In this document: positions 45,423-53,331 of the stretch, piece after piece | How the letters are laid out: every line of letters starts with the position of its first letter | Numbering within the stretch: position 1 is the stretch's first letter | From: an uncultured Lachnotalea sp. | Lineage (GTDB): Bacteria > Bacillota > Clostridia > Lachnospirales > Lachnospiraceae | DNA length: 64,000 nucleotides | NCBI GenBank assembly: GCA_947066815.1 | Contig: CAMSZT010000012.1 | Location: 22,897 to 86,896, forward strand | Direction: 5' to 3' | Translations under genes and position numbers: made by a program | The notes under the pieces: generated by a model | What the model saw: only the letters and a program-made list of their open reading frames with translations | What the model was told of the DNA's origin: nothing | Databases searched by the model: none

Positions 45423-47702
45423 TCAATTCCCTCTCTTAAAAATTTTATCACGCCAGGTTGAGCGTGTGCCGTTTGATGAAAGCCCCCTTATGTCAGGGAC
45501 CTGCAGGTCGTATTTATATTCCCCGATCTGATGCTCTTCCATATATCTCTCACTAAAATACTTCTCCACACTCTGATACCCCGTGGGCACAAAAAACAGG
45601 ATATCAAAGCCCGCCAGGTTCAGAAACGCCGTCAGGATCGAATCCTCCGCCGAGAGGATCCGTTCGGACGCATTGATGTAGATCAGCTTGGGATTCTTCC
45701 TGGTAAAATCAAATTTCTGGATCATCCGGACGATCTCCTTCGGGAGGTTCAAAACCTGCGCGGCCGCCAGATATTCCATACCGTTCTCTCCCATCCCCCG
45801 GATCAGCTTCCGGTCGATCAGTATCTGGAGCTTGTCCAGCATGAAGTCCTGCATCTCCTCCCTGAGGATGCCGTAGGGATAGTTCGGATGGTTTTTGATC
45901 TTATTCCTCTGGAGCTTTCCGTTTTTCAGAAACTCCGCCGAAAATGCCTTCATGGGGTTGGGCGCCGCCTCCGGTATGTAGGGAGCCCCCCGGATCACAA
46001 GGGTATCCTCCGCCGAGGCCAGCTCCTTCACCGAGGCCCAGTAGGGCCCCACCGCCCCGTCCTTCACCCCGGACACTTTGGCGAAGATCACCGGGATGTT
46101 CACGGCGCCGTCCGCCGTGCTGAAGCCGGGCCGGTATTTTAATTCCTGATCCCATAAGATCTTGATCTCTTCGTACATGGTCTGCAGGCTGATCACGTTG
46201 GCCTTCCCGTACTGCCGGTTCCGGTACATGCCCGAGTCCTGATACATGAGCGTATCCAGATCCCGCTCCGCGTGATAGGCGGCCGTCCCCATCCGCACCT
46301 GGGAATCCTCCTCCGGATACCGCTCCAGGGGCAGGCTTTCGGAATAGCGTATCTCATAGAGCAGGGGATCCTCCAGACAGCAGCTCCCCTCAAGATCCGG
46401 ACACAGGACCAGCACATCCACCGGAAGTCTCGCGAGAAAGCGCAGGAACATGGCCTCATTCTCATTCCGGCAGCCCCCCATATGAACGAAGCAGCCGATC
46501 TCCGGCAGCTTCCACCCGGAAAACAGCCCGGACAGATACCGCTTCAGCCAGCACAGCAGATACACTGCCCGGCCGGTCAGCCTGTTCAGACTGCCGTCCT
46601 CTTTTTTCACCTCCGCCAGGAGTGTGTCCACAAAGGCCTGGTTCATGAGCTTCTGCAGCTCTGCGCTGGCGGGATACCGGATATTGGCTGCCAGATCCCG
46701 GATCATCTGGTCCTTTCTCGTATAGTTCCCTCGCCGGATGCCGGCGATCTCCTCCGGGGCCGGCCTGGGGATCTCCCCGTTTACGATGACCAGCCTCCGC
46801 CTCGCGCTTTTTAACTCCTGCTGGAGCCGGAACAGCTCGCCGGCATAGCTGAGCCGGTCCTCCGCTCCGCGGATCCTCAGGAAGCAGTTGTAAAAGAACC
46901 GGGGATCGTTCCCTCTGGCGGAGATGCTTTCCCGGATATCCCCCAGCCCGTTCCCTTTGATCCACGCATTGGTGCAGTTTCTGACAGCCGGCCGTACCCC
47001 GTAAAGCCGCTCCTGGTCCGCCTCCTCCTCAAGCTCCTCCCGGAGCTTCTTCAGACAGAAGCCCGGAGGGAAGGCCCCCATCCCGTCCAGCTTCAGGTCG
47101 TCGGAGAGGGCCGAGCCGGGATCCAGCCTCTGATAGCCCTGATCTCCCCCGTACTGGAGGAGGATCACGTCACAGCCGGCCCGGGACAGGATCGAGATCA
47201 AAAGCAGCTCGTAATTGCTGACCGTCCCCTCATAGAGGATCTTCGGGACCTGCTCCCCGCCCAGCCGGTTCACGACCCGCTCAAATCTATAATACAGCCA
47301 GCACATAAATTTGATGTAGGCATTTTTTAACATATTCTCTGTTTTCCCGGCCTTCTGCAGGGAGATAAGAGAATCATAGATGGAAACGGCCACACTCTGT
47401 CTCTGGCTCTCGTTCATCCGCGGGAGCCATTTCCGAAGGCCTGCGGTGAAGAATCCCGGGTCCATCCGGAAGTCCATCCCCATGATCTCGCTGTAATAGG
47501 CAAGATTTTTCTCATCCGGATTGGGGATCTTTCCCTCGATCACGGCCCCGCCTCTCCTCGCCGCGTCATAATATTTTTTGATGAATGCCCGGATCTCCTC
47601 CGAGTAACCGTTGATCCGGTAAAAATAGACTCCTCTGTCCTGCCTGCCGTTCAACTCGACAAAGTAATCATCCAGGCTGCGGATCTTTTTGCGTACTGAC
47701 AT
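45423..47702 (-). CDS. yceG: YceG family protein of the Ter biosynthetic module
   Basis: 759 aa, soluble. Corresponds to B. subtilis YceG, described in Ter-system comparative genomics as a putative component of a biosynthetic module. Visible landmarks: SLDDYFVELNGRQDRGVYFYRING at the N-terminus (read in two parts), the block YELLLISILSRAGCDVILLQ near 170-190, a later LPVDVLVLCPDLEGS, and the end SVEKYFSERYMEEHQIGEYK. No catalytic motif can be assigned with confidence. It is preceded by the rhomboid gene (15 nt gap) and followed immediately by telA. Confidence 0.88.
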   Translation of the reverse strand: MSVRKKIRSLDDYFVELNGRQDRGVYFYRINGYSEEIRAFIKKYYDAARRGGAVIEGKIPNPDEKNLAYYSEIMGMDFRMDPGFFTAGLRKWLPRMNESQRQSVAVSIYDSLISLQKAGKTENMLKNAYIKFMCWLYYRFERVVNRLGGEQVPKILYEGTVSNYELLLISILSRAGCDVILLQYGGDQGYQRLDPGSALSDDLKLDGMGAFPPGFCLKKLREELEEEADQERLYGVRPAVRNCTNAWIKGNGLGDIRESISARGNDPRFFYNCFLRIRGAEDRLSYAGELFRLQQELKSARRRLVIVNGEIPRPAPEEIAGIRRGNYTRKDQMIRDLAANIRYPASAELQKLMNQAFVDTLLAEVKKEDGSLNRLTGRAVYLLCWLKRYLSGLFSGWKLPEIGCFVHMGGCRNENEAMFLRFLARLPVDVLVLCPDLEGSCCLEDPLLYEIRYSESLPLERYPEEDSQVRMGTAAYHAERDLDTLMYQDSGMYRNRQYGKANVISLQTMYEEIKILWDQELKYRPGFSTADGAVNIPVIFAKVSGVKDGAVGPYWASVKELASAEDTLVIRGAPYIPEAAPNPMKAFSAEFLKNGKLQRNKIKNHPNYPYGILREEMQDFMLDKLQILIDRKLIRGMGENGMEYLAAAQVLNLPKEIVRMIQKFDFTRKNPKLIYINASERILSAEDSILTAFLNLAGFDILFFVPTGYQSVEKYFSERYMEEHQIGEYKYDLQVPDIRGLSSNGTRSTWRDKIFKRGN

Positions 47703-47717
47703 AGAGCATCCTCACCT

Positions 47718-48308
47718 TCAATATCTGTTCATCCTGTTTTTATTCATGGCAAAGCCCAGCCCGGAGCCGACCACCCCGCCCGCGATATGCGTGAGGTTCG
47801 ACACGTTATCCTGGACAAAGATCCCTGAATATACCTGTTCTCCGATGTAAATGACCGCCACCAGGAGAAAGGTGACCGGTATTTTTCCCTCCTGGAAACT
47901 TGCAAAGGATGAGAGCAAGATCAGCGCGAACACCACGCCGCTCGCCCCGAGAAGGCGGGTGTGCGGAAAGAACACAAAATGGATGATCCCCGTGACCAGC
48001 GCCGTCGCCATGATCACAAACAGGAGGTTCCCGGAGCCGTATTTTTCCTCCAGTAACGGCCCCACGACCAGGATCAGCATGATATTCCCGATAAGATGCT
48101 CCCAGCCGGCATGGCCCAGGACATGGCCGAAAAACCGGAAATAAGTCAGAGGATTCAAAAAGGAGGACCTGTAAACGCTGAACAGAGCGTTTGTGGAGGC
48201 TCCCCCCGTCACCTTGTCCAGGCCCAGTACGATAAAACACAGGGCCGTAAATCCAAGGATTACCGGAGAGTTAAATGAAAATTGTAACCTTTTTCCGCCT
48301 GAATTCAT
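47718..48308 (-). CDS. Rhomboid family intramembrane serine protease
   Basis: 196 aa, six membrane helices. Rhomboid hallmarks: HLIGN in helix 2 (71-75), catalytic Ser123 in GASG, and catalytic His174 in NLTHIAGG. It would cut substrates within the membrane. The ATG has GAGGAG upstream, with a separate promoter at 48343-48371. Position between the YceG-trypsin fusion gene and yceG is unusual and suggests membrane proteolysis is part of the Ter response; substrate unknown. Confidence 0.92.
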   Translation of the reverse strand: MNSGGKRLQFSFNSPVILGFTALCFIVLGLDKVTGGASTNALFSVYRSSFLNPLTYFRFFGHVLGHAGWEHLIGNIMLILVVGPLLEEKYGSGNLLFVIMATALVTGIIHFVFFPHTRLLGASGVVFALILLSSFASFQEGKIPVTFLLVAVIYIGEQVYSGIFVQDNVSNLTHIAGGVVGSGLGFAMNKNRMNRY

Positions 48309-48342
48309 ATTTTTCTCCTCAGCTTATCCATTCTGTATAAAA

Positions 48343-48371
48343 AGTGTACCATACTCCTCTCCATATTTCAA
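48343..48371 (-). promoter_or_regulatory. Promoter of the rhomboid-yceG-telA-terD operon
   Basis: Minus strand: TTGAAA (48371-48366), 17 nt spacer, TACACT (48348-48343). It lies in the 109-nt gap after the fusion-protease gene, about 35 nt before the rhomboid ATG. Confidence 0.65.
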
Positions 48372-48417
48372 GACAGGCAGGGTAAAGTTTCGGCAAACCT
48401 TTGCCGCCGCGGCCGGG

Positions 48418-49914
48418 TCAGGCCCGCCCCAGAAATCCGCCCGCAAACATCCGGATGCTCTCATAGCCGACCGCCAGGTTGATGTTCTGGCCGTTGTCGA
48501 TCCCGGCGGTGCTGATGCCGATCACCTCCCCGTACATATTCAATACCGCGCCCCCGGAACTTCCCGGCGAGATGGGGGCCGTGAACTGGATCATATCCGT
48601 ATCCCGGATGTTCCGGAAGCCGGAGATGATGCCGTCGGACACGGAATTGAACAGCCCCAGGGGGCTTCCGATCGCCACCACCCGCTGGCCCCGCACCAGC
48701 TTTTCCGGCCCCCGGTAGACGGAAAGGGGCTTTAAGACCCGGCCGATCCTAAGCACTGCCAGATCGAGGGCCTGGTTGTACTTGATGATCTCGTCGGTGC
48801 GGTAGATCTCCTCGTCGTCCTCGATCCGGACGGAATAAAAGCAGCCGCCGGCGGCCACATGGTGGTTGGTCAGGATGTATCCGTCCCTCCCGATCATGAT
48901 GCCCGAACCGGTCCCCAGCACCTCCCCGGCCCTGTCATGGACGGTGATCATCACGATGGAGGACGCCATCCTCGCCAGCTCCTCAAAGGTCTTCTCCGTC
49001 CGGGTTTCTCTCTTTTCAGCCCCTCTCTCTGCGGCCTCCCGGGCTGCCGGCCGGCCGGCTTCCGGGGCCGCTGCCCCCGGCCTTCCCTTTCTGACCCGCT
49101 CCGGGATGACGACCTTTACCGCCCCCTTCCTCGCAGCCTCCGTCTCTGCCGCTCCTGCCTTCCCTGTCCCCATGGTCCCGCTGTTCCTTCTCTCAGGGGC
49201 CGCGCTCCCCTGCCCTGCTTCCGGAGCGGGCGGGACATAGGGCGGAAGCTTTTCCTTCCCGAAAGCGCCCAGGACCAGGGGCTTTGAGAGCCGCTTCAGG
49301 GCCTCCGGGACCTCTGCGTCCCTCCGGTTCTGCAAAAGCAGCACGTCGCAGCCAAGCAGAGAGAGGAAATAGCCGAACAGGTACTCCTGTTCCTTCCCGA
49401 CATTTTCCAGGACGACCTTGCTGCAGGAATTTTCCTTCCAGCCCTCCAGACAGGGCCCCGCCTTTTCCTCCAGCCAGAAGAGCAGCTTGATCCCGAAATT
49501 CCTTTCCATCGACTCGGAGACATTCTTTTTCAGGTCCCGGTAGAGCCCCTCCGCTCTTAGGAGCGCGTCGGACACGGCCCTCCCCAGCAGGGGATTCTCC
49601 TTTGTCTGCGGCAATGTGAGGGCCTGTCCCTGCTTCCACCTGTCATAGGCCTCCGAGCAGATCCTGACCGCATCCTCCCCGCCGATATTCGGGAGCGCGC
49701 CGATCCGGACATAGACAAGACGCCCTCTGAGGCTCTCCGCCTCCATCCTCCTCTCGATCGCCCCAAGCTTCTCCGAAAACCCGGCGCATTCTCCCAGGGC
49801 CCTGACAAAATAGACCTCCCGAATCTGCTCATGGAAGCCGCCCCGGATGCTGAAGAACGCATCCAGGGAGGTAATGTCCATCGCATTGTGTCTGTATGTG
49901 ATCGTAACGTCCAT
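48418..49914 (-). CDS. YceG-like region fused to a trypsin-like serine protease
   Basis: 498 aa. Residues about 1-215 resemble part of YceG: the segment IKLLFWLEEKAG ... EYLFGYFLSLLGCDVLLLQN matches the layout of KFMCWLYYRFER ... YELLLISILSRAGCDVILLQ in the neighbouring yceG product. A Gly/Ala/Glu/Arg-rich linker (about 230-310) leads to an S1C-type protease domain with His352 (LTNHHVAAG), Asp384 (ALDLAVLRI) and Ser453 (SPGSSGGAV). No signal peptide or membrane helix is seen, so it is probably cytosolic, unlike HtrA. First gene of the minus-strand Ter block. The fusion is seen directly; function is inferred. Confidence 0.82.
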   Translation of the reverse strand: MDVTITYRHNAMDITSLDAFFSIRGGFHEQIREVYFVRALGECAGFSEKLGAIERRMEAESLRGRLVYVRIGALPNIGGEDAVRICSEAYDRWKQGQALTLPQTKENPLLGRAVSDALLRAEGLYRDLKKNVSESMERNFGIKLLFWLEEKAGPCLEGWKENSCSKVVLENVGKEQEYLFGYFLSLLGCDVLLLQNRRDAEVPEALKRLSKPLVLGAFGKEKLPPYVPPAPEAGQGSAAPERRNSGTMGTGKAGAAETEAARKGAVKVVIPERVRKGRPGAAAPEAGRPAAREAAERGAEKRETRTEKTFEELARMASSIVMITVHDRAGEVLGTGSGIMIGRDGYILTNHHVAAGGCFYSVRIEDDEEIYRTDEIIKYNQALDLAVLRIGRVLKPLSVYRGPEKLVRGQRVVAIGSPLGLFNSVSDGIISGFRNIRDTDMIQFTAPISPGSSGGAVLNMYGEVIGISTAGIDNGQNINLAVGYESIRMFAGGFLGRA

Positions 49915-49974
49915 CGCGCACCCCGCCTTTTTCCGGCCCAAAGCGCCGGATCTTCTGTCGATTTCTGTAATCTC

Positions 49975-50026
49975 ATTCTACCACATCAATTTTTTATTTT
50001 CCATTTCTATTTGTATGTGCTATAAT
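49975..50026. promoter_or_regulatory. Divergent promoters between the fusion-protease and citrate-lyase-like genes
   Basis: Plus strand: TTTCCA (49998-50003), 17 nt, TATAAT (50021-50026), driving the citrate-lyase-like gene. Minus strand: extended -10 TGG-TAGAAT (49983-49975) for the fusion-protease gene, with a poor -35. The back-to-back arrangement suggests the two Ter arms are co-regulated. Confidence 0.55.
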
Positions 50027-50080
50027 GTTTTTTGCGCGTTTGTCCGTGTATACAAAATCCAGGAGAGGACCTGTCATAAA

Positions 50081-51043
50081 TTGAAAAACGATCTTTTATA
50101 TTACAGCGTCGGCGCCCTGCTCTACTGCCCGGCCAACAAAAAAACCATTGCCGATTCTATCATATCCGAGCGGTTCGGCACAAAATTTTCCCTGGCTCTC
50201 TGCCTGGAGGATACGATCGGCGACCGCTTTGTCCCGGAGGCAGAGCATGCCCTCATCGATTCCATAGATAAGATCTGCAGGAGCCGTCAGACGAGGTCCT
50301 TTTATCTGCCGAAGATCTTTATCCGGGTCCGGGATGCCGGCCAGATCCTGCCCCTCACCAGGGCCCTGGGAAAGAGCCTGGAGGTCGTCACCGGATACAT
50401 TGTCCCGAAATTCACCCTCTCCAATGCCGAGAGCTATGTCCAGGCTCTGATCCGGGCGAATGAGCTGTCGCCGGCGCCCCTCTATCTGATGCCGATCTAC
50501 GAGGATCCGTCCATCCTGGACCTTCGCACAAGGCAGGAGCTTTTGTACCGGCTGAAGGACATCCTCGCGAAGGCCGGGAAACATGTCCTGAACATCCGGG
50601 TCGGCGGCAATGACCTGTGCCACGCCTTCGGCCTCAGAAGGCATCCGGACGAATCCATCCATGAGATCGGGCCCGTCTCCCATATCCTCTCGGATATCAT
50701 CACGGTGTACGGCATGGACTACGTGGTCTCCGGCCCCGTATGGGAATATTACTCCGGTCCCGGATGGGAAAAAGGCCTACGGCAGGAGATCCGCGGCGAC
50801 AAGCTGTGCGGCTTCATCGGAAAGACGGTGATCCACCCCAGCCAGATCTCCGTGGTAAACGAGGCCTACCGGGTCTCCCGGAAGGACTTCGATGACGCCC
50901 GGGCCATCCTGGGCTGGTCCCCGGATTCGGATGCCCTTGTCTCCGGCAGCGTTTCCGGGGAGCGGATGAACGAATATAAGACCCATGGCAATTGGGCCAG
51001 GCAGACGCTCTACCTGGCGGAGGCCTTCGGCGTCAAGGATTAA
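50081..51043 (+). CDS. HpcH/HpaI aldolase/citrate lyase-like protein of the Ter module
   Basis: 320 aa, CitE-like TIM barrel. Landmarks: LLYCPANKKTIADSI at the N-terminus, CLEDTIGD (acidic metal site), PKIFIRVRD, LNIRVGGNDLCHAFGL and GKTVIHPSQI, which is highly typical of CitE-type enzymes. Ter gene clusters encode such a protein together with a phosphoribosyltransferase and a StiP-like protein, and it is thought to act in making a metabolite. The start is a TTG at 50081 with AGGAGAGGA upstream; all upstream ATGs precede the promoter. Confidence 0.87.
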   Translation: MKNDLLYYSVGALLYCPANKKTIADSIISERFGTKFSLALCLEDTIGDRFVPEAEHALIDSIDKICRSRQTRSFYLPKIFIRVRDAGQILPLTRALGKSLEVVTGYIVPKFTLSNAESYVQALIRANELSPAPLYLMPIYEDPSILDLRTRQELLYRLKDILAKAGKHVLNIRVGGNDLCHAFGLRRHPDESIHEIGPVSHILSDIITVYGMDYVVSGPVWEYYSGPGWEKGLRQEIRGDKLCGFIGKTVIHPSQISVVNEAYRVSRKDFDDARAILGWSPDSDALVSGSVSGERMNEYKTHGNWARQTLYLAEAFGVKD

Positions 51044-51723
51044 GAAGTCTCCCTCTTTTCTGTCTTTCGAAAAGCCCACCTCCTCCCTGTCCTGCCGCGG
51101 AGAAAACCGATCAGGTAAAAAAACAGGATTGCCAGTGAGATCCACTGTGCCGTGGAGAGGCCAAAGTAAATGCCTCTGATCAGATCTCCTCTGAGAAACT
51201 CGTCCGCAAACCGGATACCCGCGTAGGCAGCCAGATAGATCCGGAGAAGATCCGCACAGTCCTTTTTCTTCTCCACGATAAGGATTACCACAAACAAGAG
51301 CATCTCTGCCAGGGCTTCCGCCAACTGTACCGGGATCCTTGTAAATTCCAGCGGACCGACTTTTTTTATCCCTGCAAGCTCTTTCCCATAGCAGCATCCG
51401 GCCAAAAAGCATCCGACCCTGCCAAATGCGTGAAACAACGGCATCGCCGGAACGGCCAGACGGAATACCCGCCGCAGATCCTTGTCCTTTCTGGTCATGA
51501 GCAAAAGTGTAAAAATCACACCAAACAGACCGCCGTAAAAAACATAGCCGCTCTGGGGAAGGAACAGGAGCAGGTTCTTAAAGGTAAAATGTCCGATCAG
51601 CCACGGAAGCTGAGTGACCGCAAAAAGAAGCTTGCTGCCGATGACCCCGCCTGCCGCACAGAAGAAAAACATCCTCAAAAAAGAGGCAAACGGGATCTGA
51701 TATGTTTCAAGGCGGGCATACAT
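51040..51723 (-). CDS. Prolipoprotein diacylglyceryl transferase (Lgt) homologue
   Basis: 227 aa, six to seven membrane helices. The signature HAFGRVGCFLAGCCYG (about 98-113) is that of a clostridial Lgt subfamily. Lgt adds diacylglycerol to the lipobox cysteine of exported lipoproteins. It is shorter than typical Lgt (about 260-290 aa) and is coupled to a Cys-rich mini-lipoprotein gene by a TGATG overlap, so it may be a dedicated paralogue rather than the housekeeping enzyme. Convergent with the citrate-lyase-like gene, 4 nt overlap. Confidence 0.85.
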   Translation of the reverse strand: MYARLETYQIPFASFLRMFFFCAAGGVIGSKLLFAVTQLPWLIGHFTFKNLLLFLPQSGYVFYGGLFGVIFTLLLMTRKDKDLRRVFRLAVPAMPLFHAFGRVGCFLAGCCYGKELAGIKKVGPLEFTRIPVQLAEALAEMLLFVVILIVEKKKDCADLLRIYLAAYAGIRFADEFLRGDLIRGIYFGLSTAQWISLAILFFYLIGFLRGRTGRRWAFRKTEKRETS

Positions 51724-51947
51724 CAGGCAGAATTACATCCTTTTCCGGAGGAAAGGCATCCTCCGTACCCCGGGATCGAGCACCCCCTCGCCGAACCATC
51801 GGATGCTTCTTCATTGCCGCAGGCGGGTTTTTCACAGGACTTGCCGCCCCCACACCCGGCGGCACAGAGAAATGCCGCCGAGGCTGCCAGTATGAGCAGC
51901 AATATGAATATCTGCTCTCCCTTTGTCTTCTCATCCAGTTTCTTCAT
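51723..51947 (-). CDS. Cys-rich mini-lipoprotein coupled to an Lgt homologue
   Basis: 74 aa. A charged N-terminus (MKKLDEKTKGEQ) and one hydrophobic segment (about 13-31) lead to AAGC, a lipobox-like site. The mature part of about 40 residues carries further cysteines in the spacings GCGGGKSC, ACGN, GCSIPGYGGC and GKGC, ending NSA. Such density of Gly and Cys suggests metal binding or a modified peptide. The ATG at 51947 has AAGGGAG upstream. Its stop overlaps the lgt-like start. No family recognised. Confidence 0.68.
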   Translation of the reverse strand: MKKLDEKTKGEQIFILLLILAASAAFLCAAGCGGGKSCEKPACGNEEASDGSARGCSIPGYGGCLSSGKGCNSA

Positions 51948-51989
51948 TCGCAAACACGCTCCCTTCATGTAAAATAAGTGTTCCACCTT

Positions 51990-52017
51990 AATATACCATT
52001 TAAATGAATACTTTCAA
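51990..52017 (-). promoter_or_regulatory. Promoter of the Cys-rich lipoprotein/lgt pair
   Basis: Minus strand: TTGAAA (52017-52012), 16 nt spacer, TATATT (51995-51990), about 40 nt before the ATG at 51947. Confidence 0.6.
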
Positions 52018-52049
52018 TTATTTGACATTTTTTGCGATATTATATTTCA

Positions 52050-52137
52050 TTTTATGTTTTTCTGTCCGCTGATATAATAATAGAGAAATGGTGATTTGAT
52101 CAGCGCTACCTTAGATTTTATCGAGGATTACCATTGA
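52050..52137 (+). promoter_or_regulatory. Candidate promoter and leader hairpin of the PRTase operon
   Basis: TATAAT at 52073-52078 with a weak -35 (TTTTAT, 52050-52055). An inverted repeat AATGGTGAT/ATTACCATT flanks about 30 nt downstream (near 52087-52136). The rest of the 280-nt gap to the gene holds only a short 18-codon frame ending 5 nt before the ATG. Confidence 0.4.
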
Positions 52138-52227
52138 AAATATCAGCCGCATCTTATATACTCTACATGGAACAGCGCAGTACTGCCGGCCTGCTGCCTG
52201 CGTGTGAAGGAAACGGAGAATGATACT

Positions 52228-53328
52228 ATGGAATATACAGAATGCGATCTGGTCCGGATCGCCAAAAGAGAACACAACTCAAAACGGCCCTATCTGGTGG
52301 CGGATCCCCTGCAGGGGAAGCACATCCCGTCCAGCCCTTCTGCGTCCCTGGCCCTCTTTACCGCGCTGGCGGATACCTTTCGGAACGCGTATCCGGGGGA
52401 ACGCCTGCTGCTCATCGGCTTTGCCGAGACCGCCACAGCCATCGGTGCGCAGGCGGCCGTCTCCCTGGGGACGGCCTACATCCAGACAACCCGGGAGGCG
52501 ATCCCGGATGCAGAGTATCTGTTTTTCTCGGAAGAACACAGCCATGCCACGGAACAGAAGCTGGTAAAAAACGATATCGACCAGGTCATGCCGCATACGG
52601 ACCGGATCGTTTTTATCGAGGACGAAGTCACCACCGGGAAGACGATCCTCAATATCATCTCTGTCCTTGAACAAATCTATCCCAAAAGGCCGGCCTTCTC
52701 GATCGCATCCGTCTTAAACGGGATGCCGGAGGAGAATATGCTCGCCTGTGAGGAGCGGGGGATACGGTTCCACTATATTCTGAAAACGGACCACAGCGAC
52801 TACGCGGAAAAAGCCGCTGTTTTTTCCGGCAGTGGAAATTATTATGGCTGCGAAAAAAAAACGCCGGAGCCTGTCCCCACGCTGACGGTCCGGGGCCGGA
52901 TGGATGCCAGACGGCTTGTGGACGCCGCCGCCTATGAAGAGGCATGCGAAGCTCTGTGGGACGCTGTCCGCCGGACAGCCGGGACGGCCACGGGCCGGAA
53001 GATCCTCGTCGTCGGCACGGAGGAATTTATGTATCCGGCGCTGCTCATCGGCAAAAAACTGGAGGCGGCGGGCAATACGGTCCTCTGCCACTCCACCACC
53101 AGGAGCCCCATCGCAGCCAGCCCGGAAGAAGGATATCCCTTCCACGACCGGTATGAGCTCAGAAGCCTGTACGACCGCGGGAGAAAAACCTTCCTATATG
53201 AAATCGATACTTACGACAAAGTTTTTATCGTGACGGACGCGCCGGAGGGAGAGACGGAGGGCATAAACTCTCTGGTCCATGCGCTCCGCACCAAAAACGA
53301 TTCGATCATGCTGATAAGGTGGTGTTGA
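52228..53328 (+). CDS. Phosphoribosyltransferase with TRSP-type C-terminus (Ter module)
   Basis: 366 aa. Residues about 20-200 form a type I phosphoribosyltransferase; the PRPP loop is RIVFIEDEVTTGKTI, preceded by LLLIGFAETATAIGA. The C-terminal part (about 225-366) corresponds to the TRSP-like extension found on Ter-linked enzymes, with KILVVGTEEFMYPALLIGKK and a conserved THSTTRSP-like CHSTTRSPI. Predicted to build a base-ribose product in the Ter metabolite pathway. The start at 52228 has GGAGAA upstream. It is followed by the StiP-like gene after 3 nt. Confidence 0.87.
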   Translation: MEYTECDLVRIAKREHNSKRPYLVADPLQGKHIPSSPSASLALFTALADTFRNAYPGERLLLIGFAETATAIGAQAAVSLGTAYIQTTREAIPDAEYLFFSEEHSHATEQKLVKNDIDQVMPHTDRIVFIEDEVTTGKTILNIISVLEQIYPKRPAFSIASVLNGMPEENMLACEERGIRFHYILKTDHSDYAEKAAVFSGSGNYYGCEKKTPEPVPTLTVRGRMDARRLVDAAAYEEACEALWDAVRRTAGTATGRKILVVGTEEFMYPALLIGKKLEAAGNTVLCHSTTRSPIAASPEEGYPFHDRYELRSLYDRGRKTFLYEIDTYDKVFIVTDAPEGETEGINSLVHALRTKNDSIMLIRWC

Positions 53329-53331
53329 TCT

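Noticed and set aside
49847..50080. A 398-aa version of the citrate-lyase-like protein starting at 49847
   Set aside because: That start lies antisense within the fusion-protease gene and upstream of the TATAAT promoter at 50021.
52022..52050. Consensus -35 TTGACA at 52022-52027
   Set aside because: No -10 lies at acceptable spacing (the nearest TATATT is 13 nt away), so the TATAAT at 52073 was preferred.
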